DNA from: JAHJQZ01 sp963676075
GTDB taxonomy: Bacteria; Pseudomonadota; Alphaproteobacteria; Rhizobiales; Devosiaceae
Direction of reading: 5' to 3'
Assembly (NCBI GenBank): GCA_963676075.2
Contig: CAXXNZ010000003.1
Location: 124,001-188,000 of the forward strand
Length of the DNA: 64,000 bases
Below the pieces are notes generated by a model. It saw nothing but the letters and a program-made list of their open reading frames with translations. It had not been told where the DNA came from and ran no database searches. The position numbers and the translations under genes were made by a program. This document shows positions 27,056 through 36,695 of the stretch, one piece after another (the stretch's first letter is position 1; each line of letters starts with the position of its first letter).

Positions 27056-28228
27056 GTGTTCAAGAAGTTGTGGAACCTGTTTTGGCGACCAAGCACCAAG
27101 TGGGGGCTCGGCGTCCTGCTGATTGCCGGCGTTTTTGTCGGCGTGGTGGGCTGGAACATCTTCCATGCGGGGCTGGAACTGACCACAAGCACCGAGTTCT
27201 GCATTGGCTGTCACACCATGCGGGACAACAATTTCGAAGAGTTCAAGACCACCATCCACTATTCGAACCCGGCTGGCGTGCGCGCCACCTGTTCGGACTG
27301 CCACGTGCCCAAGGGCGGCTGGGAGCTCTATTGGGCCAAGCTGATGGCGGCCAAGGACGTCTGGGGCGAACTCACCGGCACGATCGACACACGTGAGAAG
27401 TTCGAGGAAAAACGCCTCGAAATGGCCGAGCAGGTCTGGGCCGAGATGAAGGCCAATGACAGCCGCGGTTGCCGCACCTGCCATTCCTTCGAGGCCATGG
27501 ACTTCGAGCACCAGACCAAGCCCAACGCAGCCGAAAAAATGCAGGTCGCCATGACCGATGGCAGCACTTGCATCGACTGCCACAAGGGCATTGCCCACCA
27601 CCTGCCCGACATGAGCTCGGGTTACAAGAAGCTGTTCACCGACATTGAGAAGGCGGCCGAAGGGGCGTCCAAATCCGGCACCGTCTACGCGATCAAGTCG
27701 ACATCGCTTTACGTCGAAGAACCCACTTCCGACGATCCTTCGGAAAATGACGGCCAGATCCTGCCGCTTGCCAAGGCCACCGTGCTCAAGAGCGATGGCA
27801 AGTGGATCCAGATCGAACTGGCCGGCTGGACGCAGGAAGGCGTGGAACGCCTGCTCGTCGCCGAAAAGGGCCTGCGCGTCATCAAGGCGGTGATTTCATC
27901 CGAATTCGCCAAGACGATCGACACCTCCGGGGCCGAGGAAGATCCCAACACCGGCCTCAACTGGAGCGACGACACGATCACGGTCTGGGCAGATTCGAAC
28001 GATTTCACCTCCAACCATGACGGCCTGGTGACCTACGGCGAGGAAATGGCGGTCGCCACCTGCAGTGCCTGCCACACCATGCACGGCCCGGAAGATTTCG
28101 GCGCCAACCAATGGCCAGGCGTCATCAAGGACATGAAGCAGAACACCGTGCTTGACGCCGAGCAGCTCCGCTTCCTGCAGACCTACAACCAGTACTTCGC
28201 CAAGGACATGCCCAAGACCGATTCCTGA
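27056..28228 (+). CDS. torC: Pentahaem c-type cytochrome TorC (quinol dehydrogenase of TMAO respiration)
   Basis: A 390-residue NapC/NirT-family cytochrome. One N-terminal membrane anchor (about 16-36) precedes four haem motifs, CIGCH (49-53), CSDCH (79-83), CRTCH (139-143) and CIDCH (172-176). A C-terminal domain adds a fifth, CSACH (336-340), the arrangement that separates TorC from tetrahaem NapC. It takes electrons from menaquinol or ubiquinol and passes them to periplasmic TorA. The start is GTG 27056, because GAGGAGA lies six bases upstream. torD and torA follow in the same direction. Confidence 0.95.
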   Translation: MFKKLWNLFWRPSTKWGLGVLLIAGVFVGVVGWNIFHAGLELTTSTEFCIGCHTMRDNNFEEFKTTIHYSNPAGVRATCSDCHVPKGGWELYWAKLMAAKDVWGELTGTIDTREKFEEKRLEMAEQVWAEMKANDSRGCRTCHSFEAMDFEHQTKPNAAEKMQVAMTDGSTCIDCHKGIAHHLPDMSSGYKKLFTDIEKAAEGASKSGTVYAIKSTSLYVEEPTSDDPSENDGQILPLAKATVLKSDGKWIQIELAGWTQEGVERLLVAEKGLRVIKAVISSEFAKTIDTSGAEEDPNTGLNWSDDTITVWADSNDFTSNHDGLVTYGEEMAVATCSACHTMHGPEDFGANQWPGVIKDMKQNTVLDAEQLRFLQTYNQYFAKDMPKTDS

Positions 28229-28258
28229 TCGGTCAGGCATAAACCAAGGATCCAACCG

Positions 28259-28891
28259 ATGAGCATTCATGTCACTGTCGGGCTACCCTCATCCTCCTTT
28301 CTGGATGCGGTAACCGTCTTGACGACGATCTTCGGCGCGCCACTCGAAAGAGGCGATATCGAGGCCTTGCGGCAGCCTCCGGAAGAAGGACCGTTTGCAA
28401 CGCTGTCTTCCGTGCCGGCGCTCGCTCCCAGTGTCGACACCTTGCTCGCCAGCATCCGCGAGTTTGGCGACACCGCGCAAACCGAGTCGCGCCTCAACCG
28501 CGAATTCTGCCTGCTGTTTCTCGGTGCCGGCGGCCCCAGATCGGCGCCTCCCTACGAGTCCTATTACAACGGCTCGGGACGGCTGTTCCAGGAACCGGCC
28601 GGTGAAATGGCCAAGCTGCTCAATGCGAGCGGCATGCAGATGGCGAACGACTTCCGGGACGCGCCCGATCATCTCGTCGTGGAACTGTCTCTGCTCGAGG
28701 AATCGATACTTCGCCTCTCCGATCAACACGAAGCCGCCATCGCCACGGCGCGTGCCCTGCACCAGAGGCTGCAAGGCTGGCTTCCGTCGTTCGAAGCCGA
28801 CTGTCGGCGAAATGACGGAACCGGCTTCTACGCCGCCGCCGCCGCACTTCTCACGGCACTCATTCAACAACCACTGGACTTCCTGAACTGA
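28259..28891 (+). CDS. torD: TorD-like chaperone for TorA, copy 1
   Basis: A 210-residue all-helical TorD/DmsD-family protein. The family core is seen in LNREFCLLFLG, GGPRSAPPYESYYNG and the proline-aspartate block APDHLVVELSLLEESILRL. TorD binds the Tat signal peptide and core of apo-TorA and holds it ready for cofactor insertion before export. It lies between torC and torA (gaps of 30 and 40 bases). A second gene of the same family lies on the other side of torA at 31526-32140. Confidence 0.92.
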   Translation: MSIHVTVGLPSSSFLDAVTVLTTIFGAPLERGDIEALRQPPEEGPFATLSSVPALAPSVDTLLASIREFGDTAQTESRLNREFCLLFLGAGGPRSAPPYESYYNGSGRLFQEPAGEMAKLLNASGMQMANDFRDAPDHLVVELSLLEESILRLSDQHEAAIATARALHQRLQGWLPSFEADCRRNDGTGFYAAAAALLTALIQQPLDFLN

Positions 28892-28931
28892 GGCACACCC
28901 GCCTGAGCCCGGATTTATCGAAGGAGGAAAT

Positions 28932-31409
28932 ATGTCCTTAAAATCCACTATCAACCGTCCATTTACGCGCCGCCGCTTCCTGATGGCCAGTTCGTCGCTC
29001 GCAGCGGCGGGCGCGATTGGCAGCATTCTGCCGGCAGGCGTCACCAGCGCCCTGGCCGACGAAGGCTCCAAGGAGCTGCTCAGCGGCAGCCACTGGGGTG
29101 CTTTTTACGGCAAGGTCGAAGACGGCCGTTTCGTCAGCCTGCGCCCCTGGGAAAAGGATCCCCATCCGAATCCGGCGCTCGATGGCGTGCAGGACGTCGT
29201 CTACAACGCCGCCCGCATCCGCTATCCCATGGTGCGTCGCGCCTATCTCGAGAACGGTCCGAACGCCGAACGTGACAGCCGCGGTGCTGGCGATTTCGTT
29301 CGCGTGTCCTGGGACCAGGCCCTTGATCTGGTCGCCAAGGAAATCGCACGGCAGCAGGACGTTGGCCCCTGGTCGATCTATGCCAGCAGCTATGGCTGGA
29401 AGAGCTCCGGCCATGTCAGCATCGGCGCTTCGATGGTGAAGCGCCTGATGAATCTGACCGGCGGTGCCGTGTTCTCGACCGATGACTACTCCAAGGGTGC
29501 CATGGAAGGCATCATGCAGTACATCATGGGCCAGATCGACGGCGAAGGCCCGCAGACCACTCACGACACCATCCTCGAGAACACCGACCTGACCGTGTTC
29601 TGGTGCTCCGATCCGCTCAAGGACAACGCCATCTCCGGCGGCATTCCGGACCACGGCGAATGGAAGTGGTTCGAGCAGATGAAGGCAGCGGGCAAGAAGA
29701 CGCTGTTCATCGACCCGGTCAAGACCGTGAGCTGCAAGGAAGTCGACGGCGAATGGCTGCCGATCCGGCCGCATTCGGACGTTGCCCTGGCCCTGGCCCT
29801 TTGCCACGTGCTGCTGACCGAAGACCTCTACGACAAGGACTTCGTCGAGAACTACACCTTTGGCTTCGACAAATTCGCCGAATACCTGAAGGGTAATGGC
29901 TGGGACAAGGTCGAGAAGACCCCGGAATGGGCGGAAGAGCTCACCGAGGTTTCCGCCGACTACATCCGCAACCTCGCCCGTCAGATGGTTGCCGGCCGCA
30001 CCATGCTGGTCTCCGGCTGGACCAACCAGCGCCAGCATCACGGCGAGCAGTGGGTGTGGTCGTTCATCACGCTCGGCTGCATGATCGGTCAGATCGGCCT
30101 TCCCGGTGGCGGTTTCTGCCAGCGCTACCACCTCGACAATCCCGGCGTCTACCAGTCGGTCGGTCCGCGTGTCGGCTATCCGATCTCCACGGGCAAGCGC
30201 AACGAGATCAAGGAATGGCCGGCCGAAAAGGGCAATCCCACCATTCCGATCGCGCGCATTGTCGACATGCTCGAAAAGCCGCTTCAGCCCTACACCCATC
30301 AGGGCAACACCCTGCTCTATCCTGACGTGAAGATGACCTACTGGTGCGGTGGCAATCCGTTCCACCACCATCAGGACACCAACCGCATGCGGCAGGCCTG
30401 GAAGAAGTTCGAGACCGTGGTCATTCAGGACTTCCAGTGGACGGCATCCGCCCGCTTCGCCGATATCGTTTTGCCGGCAACCACGACTGCCGAGCATGAT
30501 GACATCGACTGCATCGGCAATGTCGCCAACCTTGCCATCGTCAAGATGAGCAAGCTGATCGACCCGGTATTTGAAGCGCGGGACGACTGGGACATTTTCG
30601 TCGACCTGGCCAAGCGGCTCGGCGTCGAGAAGGAGTTCACCAATGGCAAGTCGACGCTCAAGGAGATGATCGCCGACGTCTACAACCAGGCCAGGTCAAC
30701 GGGCGAAAAGACCGGTGTCGCGATGCCTGATTTCGACACGTTCTGGGAACAGGGCATCGTCGAGTTTGACGTCCCCGAAAAGGGCAAGGGCACGCGCGTC
30801 AAATATGCGGACTTCCGCGAGGATCCGCTGATGAACATGATGCCGACCCCGACCGGCAAGATTCAGCTGTTCTCGAATGCCGTCGAGAAGTTCGCCGCCG
30901 AAGATTGCCCGCCGCATGCCTCTTGGCTCGAGCCGGCCGAATGGCTCGGACAAAAGGACATGACCTATCCGATGCATCTGGACTCAAACCACCCGCCCTA
31001 TCGGCTGCACTCGCAGCTGTGCGGCACCAAGGTGCGTGACCTTTATGCGGTCAATGGTCGTGAACCGTGCTGGATCAATCCCGAGGAAGCCGCCGCACGC
31101 GGTATTGCCGACGGTGATCTCGTCCGTGTCTTCAACGGTCGTGGTCAGATTCTTGTCGGTGCGGTGGTGACGGAAGACATCCGTCCGGGCGTGCTGCAGG
31201 TCTGTGAAGGGGCCTGGTACGATCCGGAAGATGTGTCCGATCCGAAATCTCTTGATCGCTATGGCAGCCCGAACACGCTGACCATCGACATCGGAACGTC
31301 CTCGGTGATCCAGGCGACATCGGCCCATACCTGCATGGTCCAGATCGAGAAGTTCGAAGGCGTGGCACCGGAAGTCGACGTCTTCACTGCTCCCGCTGGC
31401 GCTGCCTGA
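28932..31409 (+). CDS. torA: Trimethylamine-N-oxide reductase TorA (molybdoenzyme)
   Basis: An 825-residue DMSO-reductase-family enzyme that reduces TMAO to trimethylamine in the periplasm. A Tat signal peptide is present (RRRFLMASSSLAAAG, about 13-27, cleavage near LADEG). There is no N-terminal iron-sulfur Cys motif, as expected of TorA/DorA types. SSYGWKSSGH (152-161) holds the serine that ligates molybdenum. Other family blocks are FIDPVKTVSCKE, GGGFCQRYH and the C-terminal molydopterin dinucleotide-binding region HSQLCGTKVRDLYAVNGREPCWINPEEA split around 1020-1040 codon-equivalents near the end of the gene. AAGGAGG precedes the ATG by six bases. A strong terminator follows. Confidence 0.96.
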   Translation: MSLKSTINRPFTRRRFLMASSSLAAAGAIGSILPAGVTSALADEGSKELLSGSHWGAFYGKVEDGRFVSLRPWEKDPHPNPALDGVQDVVYNAARIRYPMVRRAYLENGPNAERDSRGAGDFVRVSWDQALDLVAKEIARQQDVGPWSIYASSYGWKSSGHVSIGASMVKRLMNLTGGAVFSTDDYSKGAMEGIMQYIMGQIDGEGPQTTHDTILENTDLTVFWCSDPLKDNAISGGIPDHGEWKWFEQMKAAGKKTLFIDPVKTVSCKEVDGEWLPIRPHSDVALALALCHVLLTEDLYDKDFVENYTFGFDKFAEYLKGNGWDKVEKTPEWAEELTEVSADYIRNLARQMVAGRTMLVSGWTNQRQHHGEQWVWSFITLGCMIGQIGLPGGGFCQRYHLDNPGVYQSVGPRVGYPISTGKRNEIKEWPAEKGNPTIPIARIVDMLEKPLQPYTHQGNTLLYPDVKMTYWCGGNPFHHHQDTNRMRQAWKKFETVVIQDFQWTASARFADIVLPATTTAEHDDIDCIGNVANLAIVKMSKLIDPVFEARDDWDIFVDLAKRLGVEKEFTNGKSTLKEMIADVYNQARSTGEKTGVAMPDFDTFWEQGIVEFDVPEKGKGTRVKYADFREDPLMNMMPTPTGKIQLFSNAVEKFAAEDCPPHASWLEPAEWLGQKDMTYPMHLDSNHPPYRLHSQLCGTKVRDLYAVNGREPCWINPEEAAARGIADGDLVRVFNGRGQILVGAVVTEDIRPGVLQVCEGAWYDPEDVSDPKSLDRYGSPNTLTIDIGTSSVIQATSAHTCMVQIEKFEGVAPEVDVFTAPAGAA

Positions 31410-31435
31410 TTACGGTAGCCCCATCGGCAAACTCG

Positions 31436-31474
31436 CGCCGCGCCGGTCGAAAGACTGGCGCGGCGTTCTTGTTT
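31436..31474 (+). terminator. Rho-independent terminator of the torCDA operon
   Basis: A 13-pair stem (31436-31448 with 31453-31465, one G-T pair) closed by a GAAA tetraloop and followed by TTCTTGTTT. It begins 27 bases after the torA stop. This is one of the clearest intrinsic terminators in the window. Confidence 0.88.
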
Positions 31475-31525
31475 GGAACAGGTGAGTGGCGCGAGGCGTT
31501 GCCGGCCCTAGAGGCGTTGCCGGCC

Positions 31526-32140
31526 CTATATGCCGGCGTCGAGCAAAGCGACAAGAACGGACGCCAACGCGGCATAGAAGCCGGACGCATCATGTGCCCT
31601 GCACTGTTCGGCAAAGGCTGGCACCCACGACAGCAGCCGGCGTCGCATTGCCTCGATAGCCGGGCGCTCGCCGCCACCAAGGATTGCTGAATCAAGACGC
31701 ATCAGCTGTTCGAAAAACGACAGCTCGATCGTGATGTGATCGGGTGGCTCGACAAAACCGTCCGTCGGACAAAGACCGCGCTCCGAAATAAGCGCATGCA
31801 TTTCTGCCGCCGGTTCCTGGAAAAGCCGTCCCGAGCCGCGATACGCCGATTCGAACGGCTTCGCGCCCGGACCACCGCCAATGCCGAGGAAAAGCTCGCC
31901 GAAACTGCGGTTGAGCAAGGTGTTGGCTTTCGCATCGGTGTCGGGTGCGCGTACGGCATCGAGCGCACGCTTCAGGCCGGAGGCAAATCTGGGGTCTGCG
32001 GCGAGGTCATCCAGCGGGCCGAACCGACCTGACCGGCGCAACTCCGCTACATCCTCGCAATCGAGCGGGGCACCGAAAAAGCCGGCCAGTTCACGTAAGC
32101 TGTCGGCAACCAAATCGACGGGAAACAGAGCGGAGTTCAT
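31526..32140 (-). CDS. TorD-like chaperone, copy 2
   Basis: A 204-residue TorD-family protein, clearly paralogous to copy 1: LNRSFGELFLGIGGGPGAKP, then FESAYRGSGRLFQEPAAEM and EPPDHITIELSFFEQL align block by block with it. I place the start at ATG 32140; the open frame continues upstream but enters the promoter region. The ribosome site is weak. It is read toward torA on the opposite strand, divergent from torR. The second copy may assist another molybdoenzyme elsewhere in the genome, or share the TorA load. Confidence 0.85.
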   Translation of the reverse strand: MNSALFPVDLVADSLRELAGFFGAPLDCEDVAELRRSGRFGPLDDLAADPRFASGLKRALDAVRAPDTDAKANTLLNRSFGELFLGIGGGPGAKPFESAYRGSGRLFQEPAAEMHALISERGLCPTDGFVEPPDHITIELSFFEQLMRLDSAILGGGERPAIEAMRRRLLSWVPAFAEQCRAHDASGFYAALASVLVALLDAGI

Positions 32141-32361
32141 GGCCGCTAGTGTTAGTTGGTTGCATTCGCCATGGGAATGCCTAAAACACGCACAGGTGGT
32201 ACACTTTCGTGTCGATTGGCGGATGCCGGTCCTTCCGATCGATGCGATCAGCAAGTCCGCTGCCGGGTTTTTCCGATGGTTTCCGAACCTCCAGGCAAGA
32301 CGCGAAGTGCAGTGTTGACCGTCACCAGCCAAAGGGCAAATACACGCGGAATGAGATCAGG

Positions 32362-33093
32362 ATGAAATGGAGCGCGCCCGCCATCAATCCGAAGGATGTG
32401 CATATCGTGGTGGTCGACGATGAACCGATCATCCAGGAAACGATTGCGTCCTATCTGAAGAACGAAGGCTACAAGGTTTCGACCACCGATGGCGCCACGG
32501 GTCTGCGTCGGCTCATGGACCGCGGACAGTTCGATCTGGTGTTGCTCGATATTCGCCTCGCGGACGGCGATGGCCTGTCGCTCATGCGCGACCTTCACGC
32601 CAACAGCGACATTCCCGTCATCCTGGTGACCAGCAAGAGCGAAGAGACCGATCGTGTTATCGGGCTCGAGCTGGGAGCCGACGACTACGTCACCAAGCCG
32701 TTTTCGCCGCGGGAACTGCTGGCGCGCGTGCATACGGTTCTGCGCCGGGTGCGTCGCGCACCCGAGGAGACGCGCTCGCGGGCGGTTCGTCGGTTCGCCG
32801 GCTGGAGCCTTCATACCGAGGAGCGCTGGCTGAAGGCACCCGACGGCAGCACGGTTCGGCTCACCCATGCGGAGTTCAATCTGTTGTCGGCGCTTGTGTC
32901 TCATCCAGGACGCGTGATGAGCCGCAACGATCTGGTCGAAACGATCGGCGATCGCCAATGGTATCCGAGTGATCGCACAATCGATGTGCTGATCGGCCGG
33001 CTGCGCCGCAAGATCGAGCCCGATCCCGCCAGACCGAGCATGATCATGACCGAATACGCAATTGGCTACGTCTTCGCCGAACGCGTGGCCTAG
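32362..33093 (+). CDS. torR: OmpR-family response regulator TorR
   Basis: A 243-residue two-component regulator. The receiver domain has VVDDEP (17-22), phospho-acceptor Asp63 in VLLDIRLADGDG and the conserved Lys in GADDYVTKPF. The C-terminal winged helix has LTHAEFNLLSALVSHPGRVMSR and a wing with RLRRKIE. It lies convergent with the TorS-like kinase gene and 1 kb from torA, so TorR is the natural name. The likely targets are the tor-box motifs before torC. The stop codon TAG is part of the CTAG end of an intergenic repeat. Confidence 0.9.
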   Translation: MKWSAPAINPKDVHIVVVDDEPIIQETIASYLKNEGYKVSTTDGATGLRRLMDRGQFDLVLLDIRLADGDGLSLMRDLHANSDIPVILVTSKSEETDRVIGLELGADDYVTKPFSPRELLARVHTVLRRVRRAPEETRSRAVRRFAGWSLHTEERWLKAPDGSTVRLTHAEFNLLSALVSHPGRVMSRNDLVETIGDRQWYPSDRTIDVLIGRLRRKIEPDPARPSMIMTEYAIGYVFAERVA

Positions 33094-33195
33094 AGCCTTT
33101 CACTGTTTCCGTGAAACAGTGAAAGGCTCCAAGTTCTTGTTTCATCGCATTCCCGGACGGTGAACCGGTGTCCACTTCGCCTGGAAATGCTCTAG
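33090..33195. repeat. RIME-like intergenic repeat R1 (106 bp)
   Basis: The element starts and ends with CTAG and fills the whole gap between two convergent genes. Its CTAG ends supply both stop codons (torR at 33091-33093 and torS at 33192-33194). One end forms a perfect hairpin (AGCCTTTCACTGTTTC, CGT, then the complement). An inverted copy of the same 106-bp length lies at 52899-53004 and matches at about 98 positions by hand alignment. The hairpin between convergent genes could also end transcription from both sides. Confidence 0.8.
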
Positions 33196-35954
33196 CCGGA
33201 TTGCATCCTGTCGCCGAGGCTGGCGAGCTCTTTGCGCGCCGCCTTTTCGAAGCGTTCCAGTTCATCTCCAAGGGAGCCTGACAGGGTCTTTACCGCGATG
33301 CGGAGAGCGACAAGATCCCGCTTCTTGGCCGCCATTTCCACATCGACAACCATGTCGGCGATCACCTCGGCGCCAACATGGCGTGCGGCGCCCTTCATGC
33401 GGTGAGCGATGGCCTGAACCCCCTCGAAATCCTCGGCCGCCAGGGTGCGCGCCAGTGTTTCGAGCGAGGCAGGTGTCTCCGAGAGATAGAGGTTGAGCAC
33501 CTTGCGCGCGCCATCGACCCCCAGGTCGCGGGCCTGCTCGACGAGCACGCCGAACTTCTCATCGTCTCGTTGTGGCGGCGGTTGGTAAGGCGCAAGCCCT
33601 ATGGCGACGGCCAGGACCGCCTCGAGATCGGAGAGCTTGTAGGGCTTGCCCAGAAAGCCGTCGAACGCCACATCGCCTTGCTCAATGCGCTTGCGTGCCG
33701 AAAGGTCGGCGGTCACGGCCACGACCGGCACCATGCTCCGTGTCGGATGCGGGCAGTCCCGGATGAGCCGAGTTGCCGCGACGCCGTCGAGCTCGGGCAT
33801 GGAGAGGTCCATCAGGACGACGTCGAAATCCTCTTCACAGGCGCGGGTGGCGGCAGTCTGACCGTTATCGACGACTGTGACCCGGTGTCCGGTCTGTTCC
33901 AGCAGGGTACGGGCGATCATGGCGTTGACCGCATTGTCGTCGGCAAGCAGAAGGTCGAGTGCCGGAAGCTCGGCAGACTGGGCATTGGCGCCCACCTCGC
34001 TCTTGTCCCCCGCCGCTGTCTCGAGCGGCACGGTCACAGTGAAAACCGTTCCATTTTCCGAAGAGGACGTCAGCGCGATCTCGCCGCCAAGCAGGTCGAG
34101 ATAGCCCCTGCAGATGGCCAGGCCGAGCCCCGACCCTCCGAAGCGACGCGCGACGCTGTCATCGGCCTGCGTAAACGGCTGGAACAGGCGTGAGCGTGCT
34201 TCAGGCGGGATGCCGATGCCGGTATCGGCGATGACGAAGCGCACTCGGATCGGTTCGCCCTGTTCGCTGCGCTCAGCGTCAACCGTGAGTGACACTTCAC
34301 CTTCGGAGGTGAATTTCACCGCGTTTCCGAGCAGGTTGAGCAGGATCTGTCCGAGCTTGGCAGGGTCTCCGACCAGCTCGTTCGGCACGGCAGGGTCTAT
34401 GGTCGAGCGATAGGCGAGGTTTTTGTTGGTTGCCTGAGGCAGGATCGACGCTTCGACCGCGGCTATGCGTGCGCTTAAGGAGAACTGGACGGTTTCCACC
34501 GACGAGCGCCCGCTCTCGATGCGGCTGAAGTTGAGAATGTCGTCGACCAGATCGTGCAGCAATTGGCCCGAGTGCGAGAGCGTGTCGATCCAGCATCTTT
34601 GCTCGGATGTAAGCTGACTGTTTTCCAGAAGCTGCACCGTTCCGAGAATACCGTTGAGTGGCGTTCTGATTTCATGGCTCATGGTCGCCAGGAACCGCGA
34701 TTTGGCGCGACTGACCTGGGACGCGTGCTCCACGAGTTCGTCACGCATTTCGTCGATCCTCCGACGCAAGCGAGTCGTTTCGAGACCATGGCATCTCAAG
34801 GTCTCGAGTGCCCTGGCGATATCGGCCATCTCGTCGTTCCACGGCGGCTCGGGAATAGGTGTCGCAAGATCGCCGTGGTTGAGACGAGAGATCGTTGCCT
34901 CAAGCATTTGCAGCGGCAGCGACAGGCGGTGACGAACAAACCGCACCGCCACCAGACCGAAAGCGAGAGCGAGCGCCAAGACGGCCGTCGCCAGAGATCC
35001 GTTGAAAAAGGCTTGGGCCTTCCGGGCCTCGGCACGCTCCACGGCAGCGTCCAGGCTTTTGTAGCCAATGCCGAGAATCGCAGGATAGGCATCTATGCAG
35101 TTTTGGGACCAGCTGGCAGCATCATAGGCCGGTTTGCCAGAACCGGACAGATGAGTGAGCACCTCGGTCATGAGCGCCTGGGAAGAAGCGGTTGCGGCGC
35201 GCCCCTCGGCCACTGCCGGTTTGAGCCATGGCAGGTCAACCATCAATGCCGCTGTGCGATCGAGCTGATCCCACAGTTCCTGATAGGCGCCGATATCGGT
35301 CAGCCATCCCTCGCGCTGTGCCTCTGTCAGCGGAATATCGAACTGTACCGCCTCGCGAAAACCAGAGCATTGGCGGGCGTAGCGATCGCGCACGGCATAG
35401 GACAGTTCCCGGATAAGAATGAGTTCGCCGAATTCGGGGTCGATTTCCCTGAGGACTGATCCGATGTCCGAACTCGCTGCCAACACCGTATGCGAAAAGC
35501 TGTAGATCGCCTGACGCCACGGCTCGACGCTGGCGATGTCCCGGCTGCCGAGCGGCTTGACGGCTTCTGCGATGATCGCGCCCTCAACCTCGCGCAATCG
35601 TGCGCCGGCCTGCTCAATGCGCGCGATATAGTCGTCGCGCCTGACAAGATCGGAGTTTTTCAGGTCGCTGATTGCCGCAGCATTGAACTGATCGACCTTG
35701 TCCAGGGTCTCACGGATCAGACGTTCCGGATCCGCCTGAGTGATCAGGCTGACACCGACCGTACCGATTTCGACGCGCGCGTCGGTCGCTACCTTGAACA
35801 GCGTGCGATCGAGCGTGGCGAGACGGACGGTGCGCTCGGCAGCAAGGTGCGTGGCCCATGCGTAGCTGGCGGCGATTGCCGACGCCATGACGATGACGAT
35901 GACGCCGGTCCAGAACAGCGCAAGAACGGCGCGAGCCACCGATTTCGAGAACAT
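33192..35954 (-). CDS. torS: Hybrid sensor histidine kinase TorS
   Basis: A 920-residue unorthodox kinase with the full TorS layout. Membrane segment about 10-31; periplasmic sensor of roughly 290 residues; second membrane segment about 320-340; HAMP about 341-395; HisKA with His427 in MSHEIRTPLNG. The ATPase domain has DTGIGIPPEARSRLF and FGGSGLGLAI. A receiver domain with the phospho-Asp in VVLMDLSMPELDG follows, then a C-terminal HPt with the His in IAHRMKGAARHVG. TorS detects TMAO through the periplasmic protein TorT in enterics; no torT gene is visible here. The stop lies inside repeat R1. Confidence 0.92.
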   Translation of the reverse strand: MFSKSVARAVLALFWTGVIVIVMASAIAASYAWATHLAAERTVRLATLDRTLFKVATDARVEIGTVGVSLITQADPERLIRETLDKVDQFNAAAISDLKNSDLVRRDDYIARIEQAGARLREVEGAIIAEAVKPLGSRDIASVEPWRQAIYSFSHTVLAASSDIGSVLREIDPEFGELILIRELSYAVRDRYARQCSGFREAVQFDIPLTEAQREGWLTDIGAYQELWDQLDRTAALMVDLPWLKPAVAEGRAATASSQALMTEVLTHLSGSGKPAYDAASWSQNCIDAYPAILGIGYKSLDAAVERAEARKAQAFFNGSLATAVLALALAFGLVAVRFVRHRLSLPLQMLEATISRLNHGDLATPIPEPPWNDEMADIARALETLRCHGLETTRLRRRIDEMRDELVEHASQVSRAKSRFLATMSHEIRTPLNGILGTVQLLENSQLTSEQRCWIDTLSHSGQLLHDLVDDILNFSRIESGRSSVETVQFSLSARIAAVEASILPQATNKNLAYRSTIDPAVPNELVGDPAKLGQILLNLLGNAVKFTSEGEVSLTVDAERSEQGEPIRVRFVIADTGIGIPPEARSRLFQPFTQADDSVARRFGGSGLGLAICRGYLDLLGGEIALTSSSENGTVFTVTVPLETAAGDKSEVGANAQSAELPALDLLLADDNAVNAMIARTLLEQTGHRVTVVDNGQTAATRACEEDFDVVLMDLSMPELDGVAATRLIRDCPHPTRSMVPVVAVTADLSARKRIEQGDVAFDGFLGKPYKLSDLEAVLAVAIGLAPYQPPPQRDDEKFGVLVEQARDLGVDGARKVLNLYLSETPASLETLARTLAAEDFEGVQAIAHRMKGAARHVGAEVIADMVVDVEMAAKKRDLVALRIAVKTLSGSLGDELERFEKAARKELASLGDRMQSG

Positions 35955-36164
35955 GCATGATACTCCACGGCTCCGAACCGCCCGTCCCGGGCAAGACTGC
36001 CCCGGCGGAACCGCGTCGGATTTCGGCAGACGCTACCAAAGTTGACCATGCAGGTTATTGATCTATCTAAAGCGGCGGGTTGGGCCGGGCCGGCGCAACA
36101 CATCGACGACGGCCCCGGTATCAGGGCCGTTTTGCGATGGTGCGTCCGCTTGACGTGAGAGGGT

Positions 36165-36695
36165 CTAGGAGAGCCCGGGCGTGTCGGCTGCCGGCGTCAG
36201 GCCGAAATGCGCGACGACGAAGTCGGCGATCGCAACGGCGTCGTTTGCGTCGAACAAAGGCAATGCCGTTTCGGGATCGGGCGTGTCGGACGCAATGGCG
36301 ACAATCGTTTCATCGTCCGGCGCCAAAGGTTCATGCTTTGCCGAAGTTGATCGCCTGACTTCGATCTTGGGAATCGGTTCCCATTTGAAGCCTTCGACGA
36401 TGACGATATCGGACGGCGACAGCCTTCCGAGAATATCGTTCAGCGCGACCGGCGGCTCGTCGGCCAGTTCGTGAATGATGGCCCAGCGATCGAGCGTCAC
36501 CAGCGCCACCTCGCTCGCACCGGCGGCGCGGTGGCGATAGGAGTCCGTTTCCTTTTTATCGATATCGGTGCCGTGATGGGCGTGCTTGATGCTGGCAACA
36601 CGGTAGCCGCGCTGCTTCAGCTCTCCGATCAGCTTCACCACAAGTGTGGTCTTGCCCGAGTTCTTCCATCCAGCGATGCCAACGACAGGTGCCAT
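36165..36695 (-). CDS. mobB: Molybdopterin-guanine dinucleotide biosynthesis adaptor MobB
   Basis: A 176-residue P-loop protein. Walker A is GWKNSGKTT (9-17), followed by the MobB blocks VASIKHAHHGTDIDKKETDS and IVIVEGFKWEPIPKIEVRR (the second near 95-113). MobB binds GTP and helps MobA attach GMP to molybdopterin, making the bis-MGD form that TorA carries. No mobA lies beside it. With moaA on the other side of the tor genes it completes a local cofactor set for TMAO reductase. Confidence 0.92.
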   Translation of the reverse strand: MAPVVGIAGWKNSGKTTLVVKLIGELKQRGYRVASIKHAHHGTDIDKKETDSYRHRAAGASEVALVTLDRWAIIHELADEPPVALNDILGRLSPSDIVIVEGFKWEPIPKIEVRRSTSAKHEPLAPDDETIVAIASDTPDPETALPLFDANDAVAIADFVVAHFGLTPAADTPGLS

